A DNA stretch of 33,782 bases from an uncultured Hungatella sp. (lineage in GTDB: Bacteria; Bacillota; Clostridia; Lachnospirales; Lachnospiraceae), in contig CAJTOT010000013.1 of NCBI GenBank assembly GCA_910577935.1, forward strand, positions 56,697 to 90,478. The letters run 5' to 3'. Both the position numbers and the translations under genes were made by a program. How positions within the stretch are numbered: the first letter of the stretch is position 1; every line of letters begins with the position of its first letter. Below the pieces are notes generated by a model that saw only the letters and a list, made by a program, of their open reading frames with translations, was not told where the DNA came from and made no database searches. This document shows positions 16,253-24,235 of this stretch, in pieces.

Positions 16253-16290
16253 AAAAAAAACCGCCTGCAATCCACTTGCAGACGGTTTTT
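16253..16290 (-). terminator. Intrinsic terminator of the galK-family/deoB unit (bidirectional form)
   Basis: The arms CCGCCTGCAA and TTGCAGACGG (16261-16285) form a 10-bp stem with one mismatch and a 5-nt loop. On the minus strand it is followed by eight T's, and on the plus strand by six. It lies about 30 nt after the deoB stop and is the clearest terminator in the window. Confidence 0.9.
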
Positions 16291-16315
16291 TCCGGCCGGT
16301 TTTCTGCCCGGCCCA

Positions 16316-17512
16316 TTATCTCAGTTCCTCCAAAATCGACGCGCCGATGGTTCCCTCCGGCATGTCTACCTGAAAATTGTCGGCGACGGTGGCGCCGATG
16401 ACGGCAAATGTGTCCCTGTCAGGCAGCTGTCCCCTCCCTTTCATAGAAGGAGAATATGCCAGGAAGGGAACCTTCTCCTTGGTGTGGTCCGTCCCCTTGT
16501 AGGTAGGGTCGTTTCCGTGGTCGGCGGTGATGATCAGCAGATCGTCCTCCCTCAGCTTTCCCAGAAGAATTCCCAGCTTCTCGTCGAACCGCTCCAGTTC
16601 CTGCCCGTAACCTACAGGATTTCTCCGGTGTCCCCACAGGGCGTCAAAGTCCACCAGGTTCACAAAGCACAAACCTGTGAAATCCTTTTCGGCGATCTCG
16701 ATGGTCTGTTCCATGCCGTGAACGCTGCTCTTCGACTTCCAGCTCTCCGTGATCCCCTCGCCGTCAAAAATATCTCTGATCTTCCCCACGCTGATGACAT
16801 CGTACCCGGCGGCCTTCAGGGCGTCCATGGCAGTCCTGCCGTATGGCTTCAGCGCGTAATCGTGGCGGTTGGCAGTGCGCTTGAACTCACCCTTCTTCTT
16901 TCCCACATAGGGCCTGGCGATGACCCGCCCCACCTTCCACTCATCTCTCATAGTCAGCTCCCTGGCGATCTCGCAGCACCGGTACAGCTCATCCAGGCCG
17001 AAGGTCTCCTCATTGCCGCAGATCTGGAGAACCGAGTCCGCGGAGGTGTACACGATCATATCCCCTGTGGCGATCTCGTGCTCCCCCAGCTCATCCAGAA
17101 TCGCCGTGCCGCTGGCGGACTTATTCCCCACGATCTTGTGTCCGGTCCTGGCGGACAATTCTTCCAGGAGTTCTTTGGGAAATCCTGTATCCGTAAATGT
17201 CTGAAATGGTTTGGTGATGTGAAGCCCCATCATCTCCCAGTGCCCTGTCATGGTGTCTTTCCCCACGCTGGCCTCCAGAAGCCGCCCATAGTATCCCAGC
17301 GGCTCCTCCGCCGCCTCCACGTGGGCCAGGGGATGAAGGTTGGCCAGCCCCATCCTGGCAAGATTCGGAATCTTAAAAGGGTCCATATGGTCGTCGATAT
17401 GTCCCAGGGTATCCGTGCCCTCGTCATCATATTCTGCCGCGTTGGGCATGGCCCCGATTCCCAGGGAGTCGATGACGATGGTAAAAATCCGTTTAAACCG
17501 TTTCATAGGCAT
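16316..17512 (-). CDS. deoB: Phosphopentomutase
   Basis: 398 residues. DeoB interconverts (deoxy)ribose-1-phosphate and the 5-phosphate, linking nucleoside salvage to the pentose phosphate pathway. The start chosen is the ATG at 17512, with AAAGGAG 5 nt upstream; an in-frame ATG at 17506 and one at 17527 are alternatives. The alkaline-phosphatase-superfamily metal sites are visible: RIFTIVIDSLGIGAMPNA near the N-terminus (metal Asp), DTLGHI, and near the C-terminus LLIITADHGNDPTYKGTDHT, with the Asp/His ligands. The central cap domain contains PFQTFTDTGFPKEL and IVGNKSASGTAIL. Length is normal for the family. It follows the galactokinase-family gene by 58 nt and probably shares its transcript. 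No deoC or nucleoside phosphorylase is in the window. Confidence 0.96.
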   Translation of the reverse strand: MPMKRFKRIFTIVIDSLGIGAMPNAAEYDDEGTDTLGHIDDHMDPFKIPNLARMGLANLHPLAHVEAAEEPLGYYGRLLEASVGKDTMTGHWEMMGLHITKPFQTFTDTGFPKELLEELSARTGHKIVGNKSASGTAILDELGEHEIATGDMIVYTSADSVLQICGNEETFGLDELYRCCEIARELTMRDEWKVGRVIARPYVGKKKGEFKRTANRHDYALKPYGRTAMDALKAAGYDVISVGKIRDIFDGEGITESWKSKSSVHGMEQTIEIAEKDFTGLCFVNLVDFDALWGHRRNPVGYGQELERFDEKLGILLGKLREDDLLIITADHGNDPTYKGTDHTKEKVPFLAYSPSMKGRGQLPDRDTFAVIGATVADNFQVDMPEGTIGASILEELR

Positions 17513-17570
17513 TTCTGCTCCTTTCATTTCGCCGCGCTCTCACCAAACCTCCCCTTAAGCCGGCCTCAAA

Positions 17571-18857
17571 TTACATGACCAGATCCACGCAGATGGACCC
17601 GTACGGCCTGATGCTCATCCGGTAGGCGCTGCCCTCTCCCAGGGCCTTCTCTATATACTCCACATACTCGTCCACCAGGTCGTTTGGCAGCATGGCCATG
17701 ATCACCCCGGCAAAACCGCCGCCGTGAATCCTGCAGGCTCCCCTCTTCTTATCCTGGATAAACAGTTCTGTCAGCGCCAGGGCCACGCTGATGCCCTGCT
17801 CCTGGACATCGGCGGTGGTGTAGCAGTTCTGAAGCCATTTCCAGGAAGAGTTGCCGGAGGCTGTGATGCCGGCCAGGAAATCATCGAAGCGGTTCTCCCT
17901 CAAAGCTGCAACCTCAGCCTCCACCCGCCTGTTCTCCTCAAAGAAATGAAGCGCCCGCATGACAGACCGGTCTCCCGCGAACTCCCGCACCTTGGCAAGG
18001 CAGGCGATAACCTCCTCCTCCTTCACCTGGGCGCAGACTTCCTTTCCGAAATACTCCGCCACCTTTTTCATCTCCGCCGGCACCGACGAGTAATCCGCGC
18101 TCAAATCCGCATGGCCCTTGCCGGTGTTCACGATAATCAGGCTGTGGTTCTGAGAGCCGAAGTCAAAGGGAATCTGCTCCACCTTCGGGTTCTGGAGATC
18201 ATAAAAATCGATGGTGATCAGCCCGCCCATGGCGCATGCCATCTGGTCCAAAAGCCCTGAGGACTTGTTCCAGTAGTGGTTCTCCGCATATTTGCCTACA
18301 TGGGCGTAGGCCACCACGTCCATCTTGTTGTCGTTGAAAAACACATTGAGCATGGAACACAACAGCATCTCAAAGGCTGCGGAGGAGCTGACGCCGGCGG
18401 CGCTGATGACATTGCTGGTTATGTAGGCGTCAAAGCCTCCCACCTTGTAGCCCTTCTCCTGAAATCCTTTCACCAGTCCTTTCACCAGGTCCACGGTTCC
18501 TCCCATCTTGGCGCTGGGGGCCAGCTCCTCCAGGTCAACGGAAAACTTCTGGTTAAACGTCTCACTGACAATATTTATCTTGCCGGTGCCGTTCTTGGCC
18601 GCTATGCCCACGCAGTCCAGGTTGATGCTGCCTGCCAGAACCTTTCCGTGGTTGTGGTCCGTGTGGTTTCCGCTGATCTCTGTGCGCCCCGGCGAGCTGA
18701 ACATCTTCATGTCCTTGTCGCCGAACTCCTCTGTGAATTTCTCCACCAGAGCCTTGTATCTGACAATGTTCGCCTCCGCCTGGGCCTCCCCGTACAAAAC
18801 TGCCATAAGATCCTTTGCCTGGGCGGAATCCAGCTTTTTGAGAGTATCTGTCTTCAT
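17571..18857 (-). CDS. galK: Galactokinase family GHMP sugar kinase
   Basis: 428 residues. By homology it phosphorylates galactose or a related sugar at C1 with ATP. Start ATG at 18857. GHMP landmarks: the N-terminal galactokinase-type motif SSPGRTEISGNHTDHNHG (residues 54-71), the Gly/Ser phosphate-binding loop SAAGVSSSAAFEML, and the C-terminal ACRIHGGGFAGVIMAML. The N-terminal signature departs from the usual form (GRVNLIGEHTDYN): Asn64 and His68 replace the conserved Glu and Tyr; in known galactokinases that Glu contacts the sugar. It is also longer than the 380-390 residues of classic GalK. galT and galE are not nearby. Family membership is sure; galactose as the true substrate is only probable. 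Its promoter and a palindrome are at 18895-18928. Confidence 0.85.
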   Translation of the reverse strand: MKTDTLKKLDSAQAKDLMAVLYGEAQAEANIVRYKALVEKFTEEFGDKDMKMFSSPGRTEISGNHTDHNHGKVLAGSINLDCVGIAAKNGTGKINIVSETFNQKFSVDLEELAPSAKMGGTVDLVKGLVKGFQEKGYKVGGFDAYITSNVISAAGVSSSAAFEMLLCSMLNVFFNDNKMDVVAYAHVGKYAENHYWNKSSGLLDQMACAMGGLITIDFYDLQNPKVEQIPFDFGSQNHSLIIVNTGKGHADLSADYSSVPAEMKKVAEYFGKEVCAQVKEEEVIACLAKVREFAGDRSVMRALHFFEENRRVEAEVAALRENRFDDFLAGITASGNSSWKWLQNCYTTADVQEQGISVALALTELFIQDKKRGACRIHGGGFAGVIMAMLPNDLVDEYVEYIEKALGEGSAYRMSIRPYGSICVDLVM

Positions 18858-18894
18858 AATCCTTCTCTTCCTTTCTATGCTTATGAGCCCCTCG

Positions 18895-18909
18895 GGACAT
18901 ATATTGTCC
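18895..18909 (-). promoter_or_regulatory. Candidate operator palindrome in the galK-family leader
   Basis: GGACATATATTGTCC is a 15-bp inverted repeat (GGACA, 5-nt spacer, TGTCC), lying just downstream of the -10 box, around the expected start of transcription, where a repressor would block initiation. A third half-site, AGGACATA, is at 18943-18950, and a perfect palindrome CTGATATCAG at 18912-18921 overlaps the -10. No regulator gene is adjacent. Confidence 0.4.
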
Positions 18910-18919
18910 TGCTGATATC

Positions 18920-18928
18920 AGTATACCA
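18920..18928 (-). promoter_or_regulatory. Extended -10 promoter of the galK-family/deoB unit
   Basis: The minus strand reads TGGTATACT, an extended -10 element (TGnTATACT) 63 nt ahead of the ATG at 18857. No good -35 is found 16-18 bp upstream, which is tolerated with an extended -10. Confidence 0.5.
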
Positions 18929-19059
18929 AATCTTCCGCCCATAGGACATACATTTTTTTATGAATCGTTTCATTTTTTGTCACTTCGCGTTACTGTTCCC
19001 GGGGACATCTTCCATCCCATGCCGCCCAGAAGGGCATAGGCGGCCCCCGGCGGGGAAGT

Positions 19060-20256
19060 TCACTGGCTCAGTCTGGTACAGCCTCCCGACGAAGTACAGG
19101 AAATCTCGGACACCTGGGCCCCGTCCTCCCCCCAGACCACTTTCAGAAGGGCCGTCCTGGGGATGCTGCTGCCGAACACAAAGTTGCCCAGGCTGTACAC
19201 GATGGTCTTCCCGTTGTACTCCTCCACCGGCTGGAGCACGTGGGGGTGGCTGCCTATCACCAGGTCTGCGCCGGCGTCAATGTAGGCTCTCCCCATGGCT
19301 CTCTGATAGTCTTTTGGCGTCTCCTCTCTCTCTACTCCCCAGTGGACATAGACCACCAGGTAGTCGCAGGCCTTTCTGGCTTCCTGGATTGCCTTGAGAG
19401 GCAGGGTGGTATCGTATGTGGAAAATACGCCCGGATGGGCCTTTCCCGCCGCCCAGCCGGCATCCATATAGACTCGGGAGGTTCCCAGAAACCCGATGGT
19501 CTTCTGGCCCACGATTATGGTTTCCAAGGCGCTGGCCTGGTCAAAGTCCGCTCCTCCGCCCACGTGGAGGATTCCCGCCTCATCCAGGGCCTTACAGCTG
19601 TCCAAAAGCCCCTCTGCCCCGAAGTCCAGAATATGGTTGTTGGCCAGAGTTACAATGTCCACTCCCATCTCCTGAAGAATATGTATCCTGCTCTCCGGCA
19701 CCCGGAAGGTAAATTGCTTGTCCTCCGCCGCAGTGCCCCTCACCGTGAACGGAAACTCCTGGTTCACCATGAAGATATCCGCCTTCTCAATCTCCGCCCG
19801 TATTCCCTCGTCCAGCACGCCGTGGATTCCCCCCGCGCTGTCGTAGGCTCTCAAGACATGATCAGAAAAATACACATCCCCGGCGAACAGCATCACGATG
19901 TCGGAAGAGCTTTTCACAGGGGACTCTGTCTCCCCCTCCGCAGTGTTCTCCTCCTCCGCAGCAGCTTCTCCAATCCCCACGGCGGCGGCAGCTTCTCCTT
20001 TCTGCCCTGCGGCGCCCGGCTCCTCACCCACCGCTCCTCCTCCGGCCTGCCCTGCTCCGGACGGCTCCACGGCAGCCTGTCCCTCTCCCGCCGGCTCCAC
20101 GGCAGCCGGTTCTGCCCCGGCCACCCGGAACCTCCCCCTCTCCTCCGCTCTTGCCTGCTCCCTGCTCCTCTGCAGGAAGAGAGCTGCCGCCAGAACCGTC
20201 AGAACCACGATCCCCACAGCCGCCAGGCAGACAACTCCTGTGTATGTCCGTCTCAT
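19060..20256 (-). CDS. CapA family protein (poly-gamma-glutamate capsule/PGA_cap metallophosphatase-like), membrane anchored
   Basis: 398 residues from the ATG at 20256, chosen because the frame upstream encodes no plausible leader and a purine-rich AGAGG lies about 10 nt ahead. A single membrane helix (GVVCLAAVGIVVLTVLAAAL) anchors the protein, with a Gly/Ala/Glu/Gln-rich linker of about 75 residues outside. This linker has two near-identical 10-residue units (AAVEPAGEGQ and AAVEPSGAGQ). The catalytic-like domain from about residue 118 has IVMLFAGDVYFSDH, DIFMVNQEFPF, DIVTLANNHILDFG, YLVVYVHWGVE and DLVIGSHPHVLQP, the conserved metal-binding pattern of CapA/PgsA proteins. No capB or capC is nearby, so a capsule role is uncertain and a general envelope function is more likely. 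Confidence 0.9.
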   Translation of the reverse strand: MRRTYTGVVCLAAVGIVVLTVLAAALFLQRSREQARAEERGRFRVAGAEPAAVEPAGEGQAAVEPSGAGQAGGGAVGEEPGAAGQKGEAAAAVGIGEAAAEEENTAEGETESPVKSSSDIVMLFAGDVYFSDHVLRAYDSAGGIHGVLDEGIRAEIEKADIFMVNQEFPFTVRGTAAEDKQFTFRVPESRIHILQEMGVDIVTLANNHILDFGAEGLLDSCKALDEAGILHVGGGADFDQASALETIIVGQKTIGFLGTSRVYMDAGWAAGKAHPGVFSTYDTTLPLKAIQEARKACDYLVVYVHWGVEREETPKDYQRAMGRAYIDAGADLVIGSHPHVLQPVEEYNGKTIVYSLGNFVFGSSIPRTALLKVVWGEDGAQVSEISCTSSGGCTRLSQ

Positions 20257-20488
20257 AATCGTACCGCCTCTCCTCTCTTCTACAATTTCCGCCGCCTGCC
20301 GACTGCCCTGTCTTAGGACCCTCCGGGGTGCCTTTTCCCTGTTCGGGCCGGACCGGCAAAGACAGGCCGCTCCGGCGGTATCCGCCCTGGGCCCCCACAT
20401 ACAAAAAGAAGGCTGCCGCAAATCACGACAACCCCTTTTCTTTCGAATCTTCCTGCCCGGTGACAGACACCGGCTCTCACCGCCGCGG

Positions 20489-21325
20489 TCAGCAGGCAAG
20501 AATCACGCCGCCGTCGTTGGCGTACACCGTGGCCACTCCCGCCGTGTCGGTGATAACCACCCTTTTAAAGGGCGCTCTCTTTAAAAGCTCCTCCTTCACC
20601 GTCAGGGCGCCCTCCGGATTGTTGCAGTGAGCTATAACTGCCGTCTTCTCCTGACTGTCCTTTATATTCTTCTTGGCGTAATCGCACATCTTTGTCAGGG
20701 CCTTGTGGAACCCTCTGGCCTGGTCTTCCTTGATGATCACGCCCTCTGTGGCTCCCATCACAGGCTTGATGTTCAGCGTGGTGGCAAAAAATGCCTGGAG
20801 GCCTGTGAGTCTCCCGTTCTTCCTCAGCGTGTCCAAAGACTCCAGAACAAAATAAGTCTTCATCTGGCTTTTAAACGCCTCCGCCTTCTCGCACACCTCC
20901 TGAAACTCCATGCCGCACTCGCACAATTCCGCTATATACAAGGCAATATTCAGCTCCCCCGCGGAGGCGGACCAGGAATCAATAACCTTGATATTCTTAG
21001 GCCCGTGCTCCTCCTCGTAGAGCTGCTTCGCCAGCGCCGCGCTGTTGTAAGTGCCGCTTAGATGGCTGGACAAGGTGATCACATAGACATCATCCTCCGG
21101 GCACTCATAGGCCCTCTTGAACGTCTCCGGGGAAGGACACGCGGTCCTGGGACAGTTGGGGCTGGCTTTCACCAGCCGGAGAAAACTCTTCTGGTCAAAA
21201 GTCTCGTCATCTATCACCTGAGTATCGTCTACCTGCAGCGTAAGGGGAATCATCTGGAATCTGGAATCCTTTTTCAGCTCCTCTGTCAAATCCAGACAGC
21301 TATCGCCAATAATTTTATAACTCAT
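20489..21325 (-). CDS. DegV family fatty-acid-binding protein (FakB-like)
   Basis: 278 residues from the ATG at 21325, which has AGGAGG 6 nt upstream; a start 21 nt further out lacks this. DegV/FakB proteins bind a fatty acid and present it to the kinase FakA for use in phospholipid synthesis. The motifs are YKIIGDSCLDL at the N-terminus, VYVITLSSHLSGTYNSAALA (the Ser and Thr contact the carboxylate in characterised members), and the C-terminal VVITDTAGVATVYANDGGVI. Length is normal. The promoter at 21377-21404 is strong. capA lies 232 bp downstream and may be transcribed with it; I see no terminator with a T run between them. fakA is not in the window. Confidence 0.93.
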   Translation of the reverse strand: MSYKIIGDSCLDLTEELKKDSRFQMIPLTLQVDDTQVIDDETFDQKSFLRLVKASPNCPRTACPSPETFKRAYECPEDDVYVITLSSHLSGTYNSAALAKQLYEEEHGPKNIKVIDSWSASAGELNIALYIAELCECGMEFQEVCEKAEAFKSQMKTYFVLESLDTLRKNGRLTGLQAFFATTLNIKPVMGATEGVIIKEDQARGFHKALTKMCDYAKKNIKDSQEKTAVIAHCNNPEGALTVKEELLKRAPFKRVVITDTAGVATVYANDGGVILAC

Positions 21326-21376
21326 GCTGTTCCTCCTGAAATCCATATCTATATTACATAGTTTTCAATACTACAT

Positions 21377-21404
21377 ATTATAGCACAAATTTCTAAGATT
21401 GCAA
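21377..21404 (-). promoter_or_regulatory. Strong sigma-A promoter of the DegV gene
   Basis: On the minus strand TTGCAA (21404-21399), 16 bp, then TATAAT (21382-21377), with TGC directly before the -10 (extended form). The ATG at 21325 is 51 nt further on. Confidence 0.75.
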
Positions 21405-21461
21405 TCCCCCTGCGCCGCACTTCTGCCGCCGTTCAAAAGAACAGCAACCGTTCAGGGCCAA

Positions 21462-23486
21462 TTACTGCTCCGATGTTCCCTGGGAACCGGTCATCATCAT
21501 CATGATCTCGTTGCTCCGGCTGACGAAACCGCTCATCCGCTCCGGGGACAGGCTTCCGTGGGTCAGGGCTGCCATGTCATACAGCTGCTGGCAGATCTTC
21601 CCGGTAAGCTCCTCCTCCGGGTTGTCCAGCACATACTTCACCAGGCTGTGGTTGGCGTTGAGCACCAGGGTGCCGCTGTTGGCGCCGAACATGGACGGGT
21701 CCATGCCGTACATGTTGTACATCTTCATCATGTCCTGCATTCTTCGGCTCTCCTCGGACACGATCATCATGGAAGCCACCTGCCCGTTCTTCAGCTTCTC
21801 CACCTTGACCTCCAGCTTGTCGTTGTTCAGGGCCTTCTTGAAGATCTCCGTCAGCTTCTCCGTGTCTGCCTTAAAGCTCTCGGCGTCTTCCTCCGCCACC
21901 GTCTCCTTGAAGGTGTCGGTCACATCGGCGTCGATGCGCATAAACTTAAGGCCCTCTTTCTTCTGCTCCAGCTGGCTGATAAAGGGGCTGTCGATGTTGT
22001 GCCCCATGATCACGGCATTAAGCCCCTCTTCCTTGAACATGTTGATATACTGGCTCTGCTCCTTCTCGTCGGTGACATAGTAGATCACATTCTCATGCTT
22101 CTCCTTGGCGTCATCCAGGCAGTCCTGAAGAGTCAGATACTTCTTGTTCAAATCCTTGAACAGAACGTACTCCTTCATCTTCTCCTCAAACTTGTCGTCC
22201 TTTAAGCAGCCGAACTTGATGAAGGGGCTGATGTCATCCCAGTACTTCTCGTAATTCTCCCTGTCGGTCTTACACATGCCTGTGAGCTTGTCCGCCACCT
22301 TCTTGGTGATATAGTCGGAGATCTTCTTGACAAACCCGTCGTTCTGAAGCGCGCTTCTGGACACGTTCAGCGGCAGATCCGGACAGTCGATGACGCCCTT
22401 CAGCAGCATGAGGAATTCCGGGATAACCTCCTTGATGTTGTCCGCGATGAACACCTGGGTGTTGTACAGCTTGATGGTTCCCTCCAGGCTGTCGTACTCG
22501 GTGTTGATCTTGGGGAAGTACAGGATTCCCTTTAAGTTGAAAGGATAGTCCATGTTCAGGTGTATCCAGAACAGAGGCTCCTTGTAATCCATAAATACTT
22601 TTCTGTAGAAGGACTTGTATTCCTCCTCCGTGCACTCGTTGGGATGCTTGTTCCACAGAGGATTCACGTCGTTGACAGCCACCGGGCGCTTTAAGATCTT
22701 GTACTTCTCCTTGGCCGGGGACACTTCCACGACTTCCTTCTCCCCGTCTTCGTTCTCCTTCTCCTCGGTCTTCGCCTCCTCCACGATGGTCTCGACCACA
22801 GTGTCCTTCTCTGTCAGCTCATCCTTCTCGATGGTCTCGTACTGAGGCTCGGCCTCCGCGTTGTTGAGGAAGATGGGAACCGGCATGAATCCGCAGTACT
22901 TCTCCAGAACCTCCCTTGCCCGGTACTCGTTGGAAAACTCCACGCTGTCCTCGTTGAGATACAGGGTGATGACAGTTCCCACAGTGTCCTTCTCCCCATC
23001 CCCCATCTCAAACTCCGTGCCGCCTTCCGACTCCCAGCGCACCGGCTTCGCGCCTTCCCTGTAGGACAGCGTGTCGATTGTCACCTTGTCTGCCACCATA
23101 AAGGCCGAGTAGAAGCCCAGACCGAAGTGTCCGATAATCTGATCCTCGTTGGCCTTGTCCTTGTACTTGTTCAGAAAATCCTGAGCTCCGGAGAAGGCGA
23201 TCTGGTTGATGTACTCTTCCACTTCCTCCTCCGTCATGCCGATGCCGTTGTCCGTCACCGTGATGGTCTTGTCCGTGGGGTTCACCGTCACGTGAATCTG
23301 GTACTCCAGATCCTCCGGCTTCTCAAATTCGCCCATCAGCTCCAGCTTCTTTAACTTGGTGATGGCGTCACAGCCGTTTGACACCAGCTCTCTGTAAAAA
23401 ATATCGTGATCGGAGTACAGCCACTTCTTGATCACCGGAAATATGTTCTCGCTGCTTATAGATAAACTGCCAGTCTTTGTTGCCAT
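21462..23486 (-). CDS. htpG: Molecular chaperone HtpG (Hsp90)
   Basis: 674 residues from the ATG at 23486, with AAAGGAG 8 nt upstream (the frame also opens 9 nt earlier). This is an ATP-dependent cytoplasmic chaperone. The GHKL ATPase domain shows FYRELVSNGCDAITKL, VTDNGIGMTEEEVEEYI and GHFGLGFYSAFMVADKV. The middle domain carries PLFWIHLNMDYPFNLKGILY and LPLNVSRSALQ with the catalytic-loop Arg. The C-terminal dimer domain ends in a Met/Thr-rich tail. A strongly acidic, Glu/Lys-rich linker of about 50 residues (about 210-262) joins the first two domains, making the protein about 50 residues longer than E. coli HtpG and giving it an Hsp90-like charged linker. Regulation by HrcA is indicated by the CIRCE element at 23574-23600. 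Confidence 0.97.
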   Translation of the reverse strand: MATKTGSLSISSENIFPVIKKWLYSDHDIFYRELVSNGCDAITKLKKLELMGEFEKPEDLEYQIHVTVNPTDKTITVTDNGIGMTEEEVEEYINQIAFSGAQDFLNKYKDKANEDQIIGHFGLGFYSAFMVADKVTIDTLSYREGAKPVRWESEGGTEFEMGDGEKDTVGTVITLYLNEDSVEFSNEYRAREVLEKYCGFMPVPIFLNNAEAEPQYETIEKDELTEKDTVVETIVEEAKTEEKENEDGEKEVVEVSPAKEKYKILKRPVAVNDVNPLWNKHPNECTEEEYKSFYRKVFMDYKEPLFWIHLNMDYPFNLKGILYFPKINTEYDSLEGTIKLYNTQVFIADNIKEVIPEFLMLLKGVIDCPDLPLNVSRSALQNDGFVKKISDYITKKVADKLTGMCKTDRENYEKYWDDISPFIKFGCLKDDKFEEKMKEYVLFKDLNKKYLTLQDCLDDAKEKHENVIYYVTDEKEQSQYINMFKEEGLNAVIMGHNIDSPFISQLEQKKEGLKFMRIDADVTDTFKETVAEEDAESFKADTEKLTEIFKKALNNDKLEVKVEKLKNGQVASMMIVSEESRRMQDMMKMYNMYGMDPSMFGANSGTLVLNANHSLVKYVLDNPEEELTGKICQQLYDMAALTHGSLSPERMSGFVSRSNEIMMMMTGSQGTSEQ

Positions 23487-23537
23487 GGTAAACACTCCTT
23501 TGTTCTCTGATTTTTCTTTTTGCTGCCTATACAGAGT

Positions 23538-23566
23538 ATTCTAGTACCATTATAACAAAATGTCAA
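23538..23566 (-). promoter_or_regulatory. Sigma-A promoter of htpG
   Basis: On the minus strand a perfect TTGACA (23566-23561) is followed after 17 bp by TAGAAT (23543-23538). A second -10-like TATAAT occurs at 23554-23549, whose -35 position would fall inside the CIRCE element. Either start lies 50-65 nt ahead of the htpG ATG. Confidence 0.75.
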
Positions 23567-23573
23567 CAAAAAT

Positions 23574-23600
23574 TTAGCACTCAATGAAATCGAGTGCTAG
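23574..23600 (-). promoter_or_regulatory. CIRCE element (HrcA operator) upstream of htpG
   Basis: The plus strand reads TTAGCACTC, nine bases, GAGTGCTAG, matching the CIRCE consensus (TTAGCACTC-N9-GAGTGCTAA) at 17 of 18 arm positions. It ends 7 bp upstream of the htpG -35 box. HrcA bound here would repress htpG until heat or unfolded protein removes it. The same inverted repeat lies 15 nt after the tdk stop and, read on the minus strand, is followed by AAATTTTTG, so it may also end tdk transcripts. Confidence 0.92.
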
Positions 23601-23614
23601 CAATCCACGACGGC

Positions 23615-24211
23615 TCACCTGCCGGCAGCAAGCTCCTCCCTCTGCCCAGGGCCTAAGTTCCCTTCTCTGTGATGCCTGCGGCACAAGGCCGTGTACTTGT
23701 CATTTCCCCCCATGACGATCTGTTCACCCGCCCGGATCATCTTTCCGTCCCCGCCGACCCTGGCGTTGCAGGTGGCAGCTCTGCCGCACCAGCACACGGT
23801 CTTGATCTCCTCGATCTGATCTGCCCAGGCCATAAGCCACAGACTCCCCTCGAAGAACTCTCTTCGAAAATCCGTCCTCAGCCCGTAACAGATCACCGGC
23901 ACCTGGAGGTCATCTACAATGTGAACCAGAAATTCCACCTGGGCCTTGGAGGCAAACTGGGCCTCATCCACGATGATGCAGTCATAAGCGCGGATGTCCT
24001 GGTCGCCCATCTCCGTCAGCTGTTCCAGCCAGACTCCTTCTTTCTCCAGCCCCATCCGGGAGCGGATAGTATAATCCCCGTCCCGTGAGTCCGTGCGGGG
24101 CTTCACCAGGAGGGCCTGTTTCCCCCTCTCCATATAGTTGTATTCCACCATCAGCGCGTTGGCTGTCTTGGAACTCCCCATGGCCCCGTATCTGAAATAT
24201 AACTTTGCCAC
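23615..24211 (-). CDS. tdk: Thymidine kinase
   Basis: 198 residues. Phosphorylates thymidine to dTMP in pyrimidine salvage. The frame starts with GTG at 24211, 24 nt after the DUF5721-like stop, with only a weak purine-rich site (AGAGAG). Visible motifs: the P-loop YGAMGSSKTANAL, the Walker-B-like DCIIVDEAQFASKAQVEFL with its catalytic-base Glu, the lasso region, and the zinc-binding pattern CWCGRAATCNAR with the later ALCRRHH. The Ser-Ser-Lys-Thr P-loop differs from the more common Ser-Gly-Lys-Thr/Ala-Gly-Lys-Ser. Length is normal for the bacterial type II family. It is the last gene of the maf-to-tdk cluster. Confidence 0.95.
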   Translation of the reverse strand: MAKLYFRYGAMGSSKTANALMVEYNYMERGKQALLVKPRTDSRDGDYTIRSRMGLEKEGVWLEQLTEMGDQDIRAYDCIIVDEAQFASKAQVEFLVHIVDDLQVPVICYGLRTDFRREFFEGSLWLMAWADQIEEIKTVCWCGRAATCNARVGGDGKMIRAGEQIVMGGNDKYTALCRRHHREGNLGPGQREELAAGR

Positions 24212-24235
24212 TGCTCTCTACCGCCTCTTTCTATT

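Noticed and set aside
16223..17578. Open frame of 451 codons on the plus strand opposite deoB
   Set aside because: Covers the deoB gene and its terminator in reverse, lacks a start site and has no family resemblance.
19240..20316. Plus-strand frame of 358 codons opposite the CapA-like gene
   Set aside because: No ribosome site and a low-complexity Arg/Pro/Ser translation; it mirrors the CapA gene.
20457..20473. CCGGTG-ACAGA-CACCGG stem as a DegV terminator
   Set aside because: Six-bp stem without a following T run; read-through into the CapA-like gene seems as likely.
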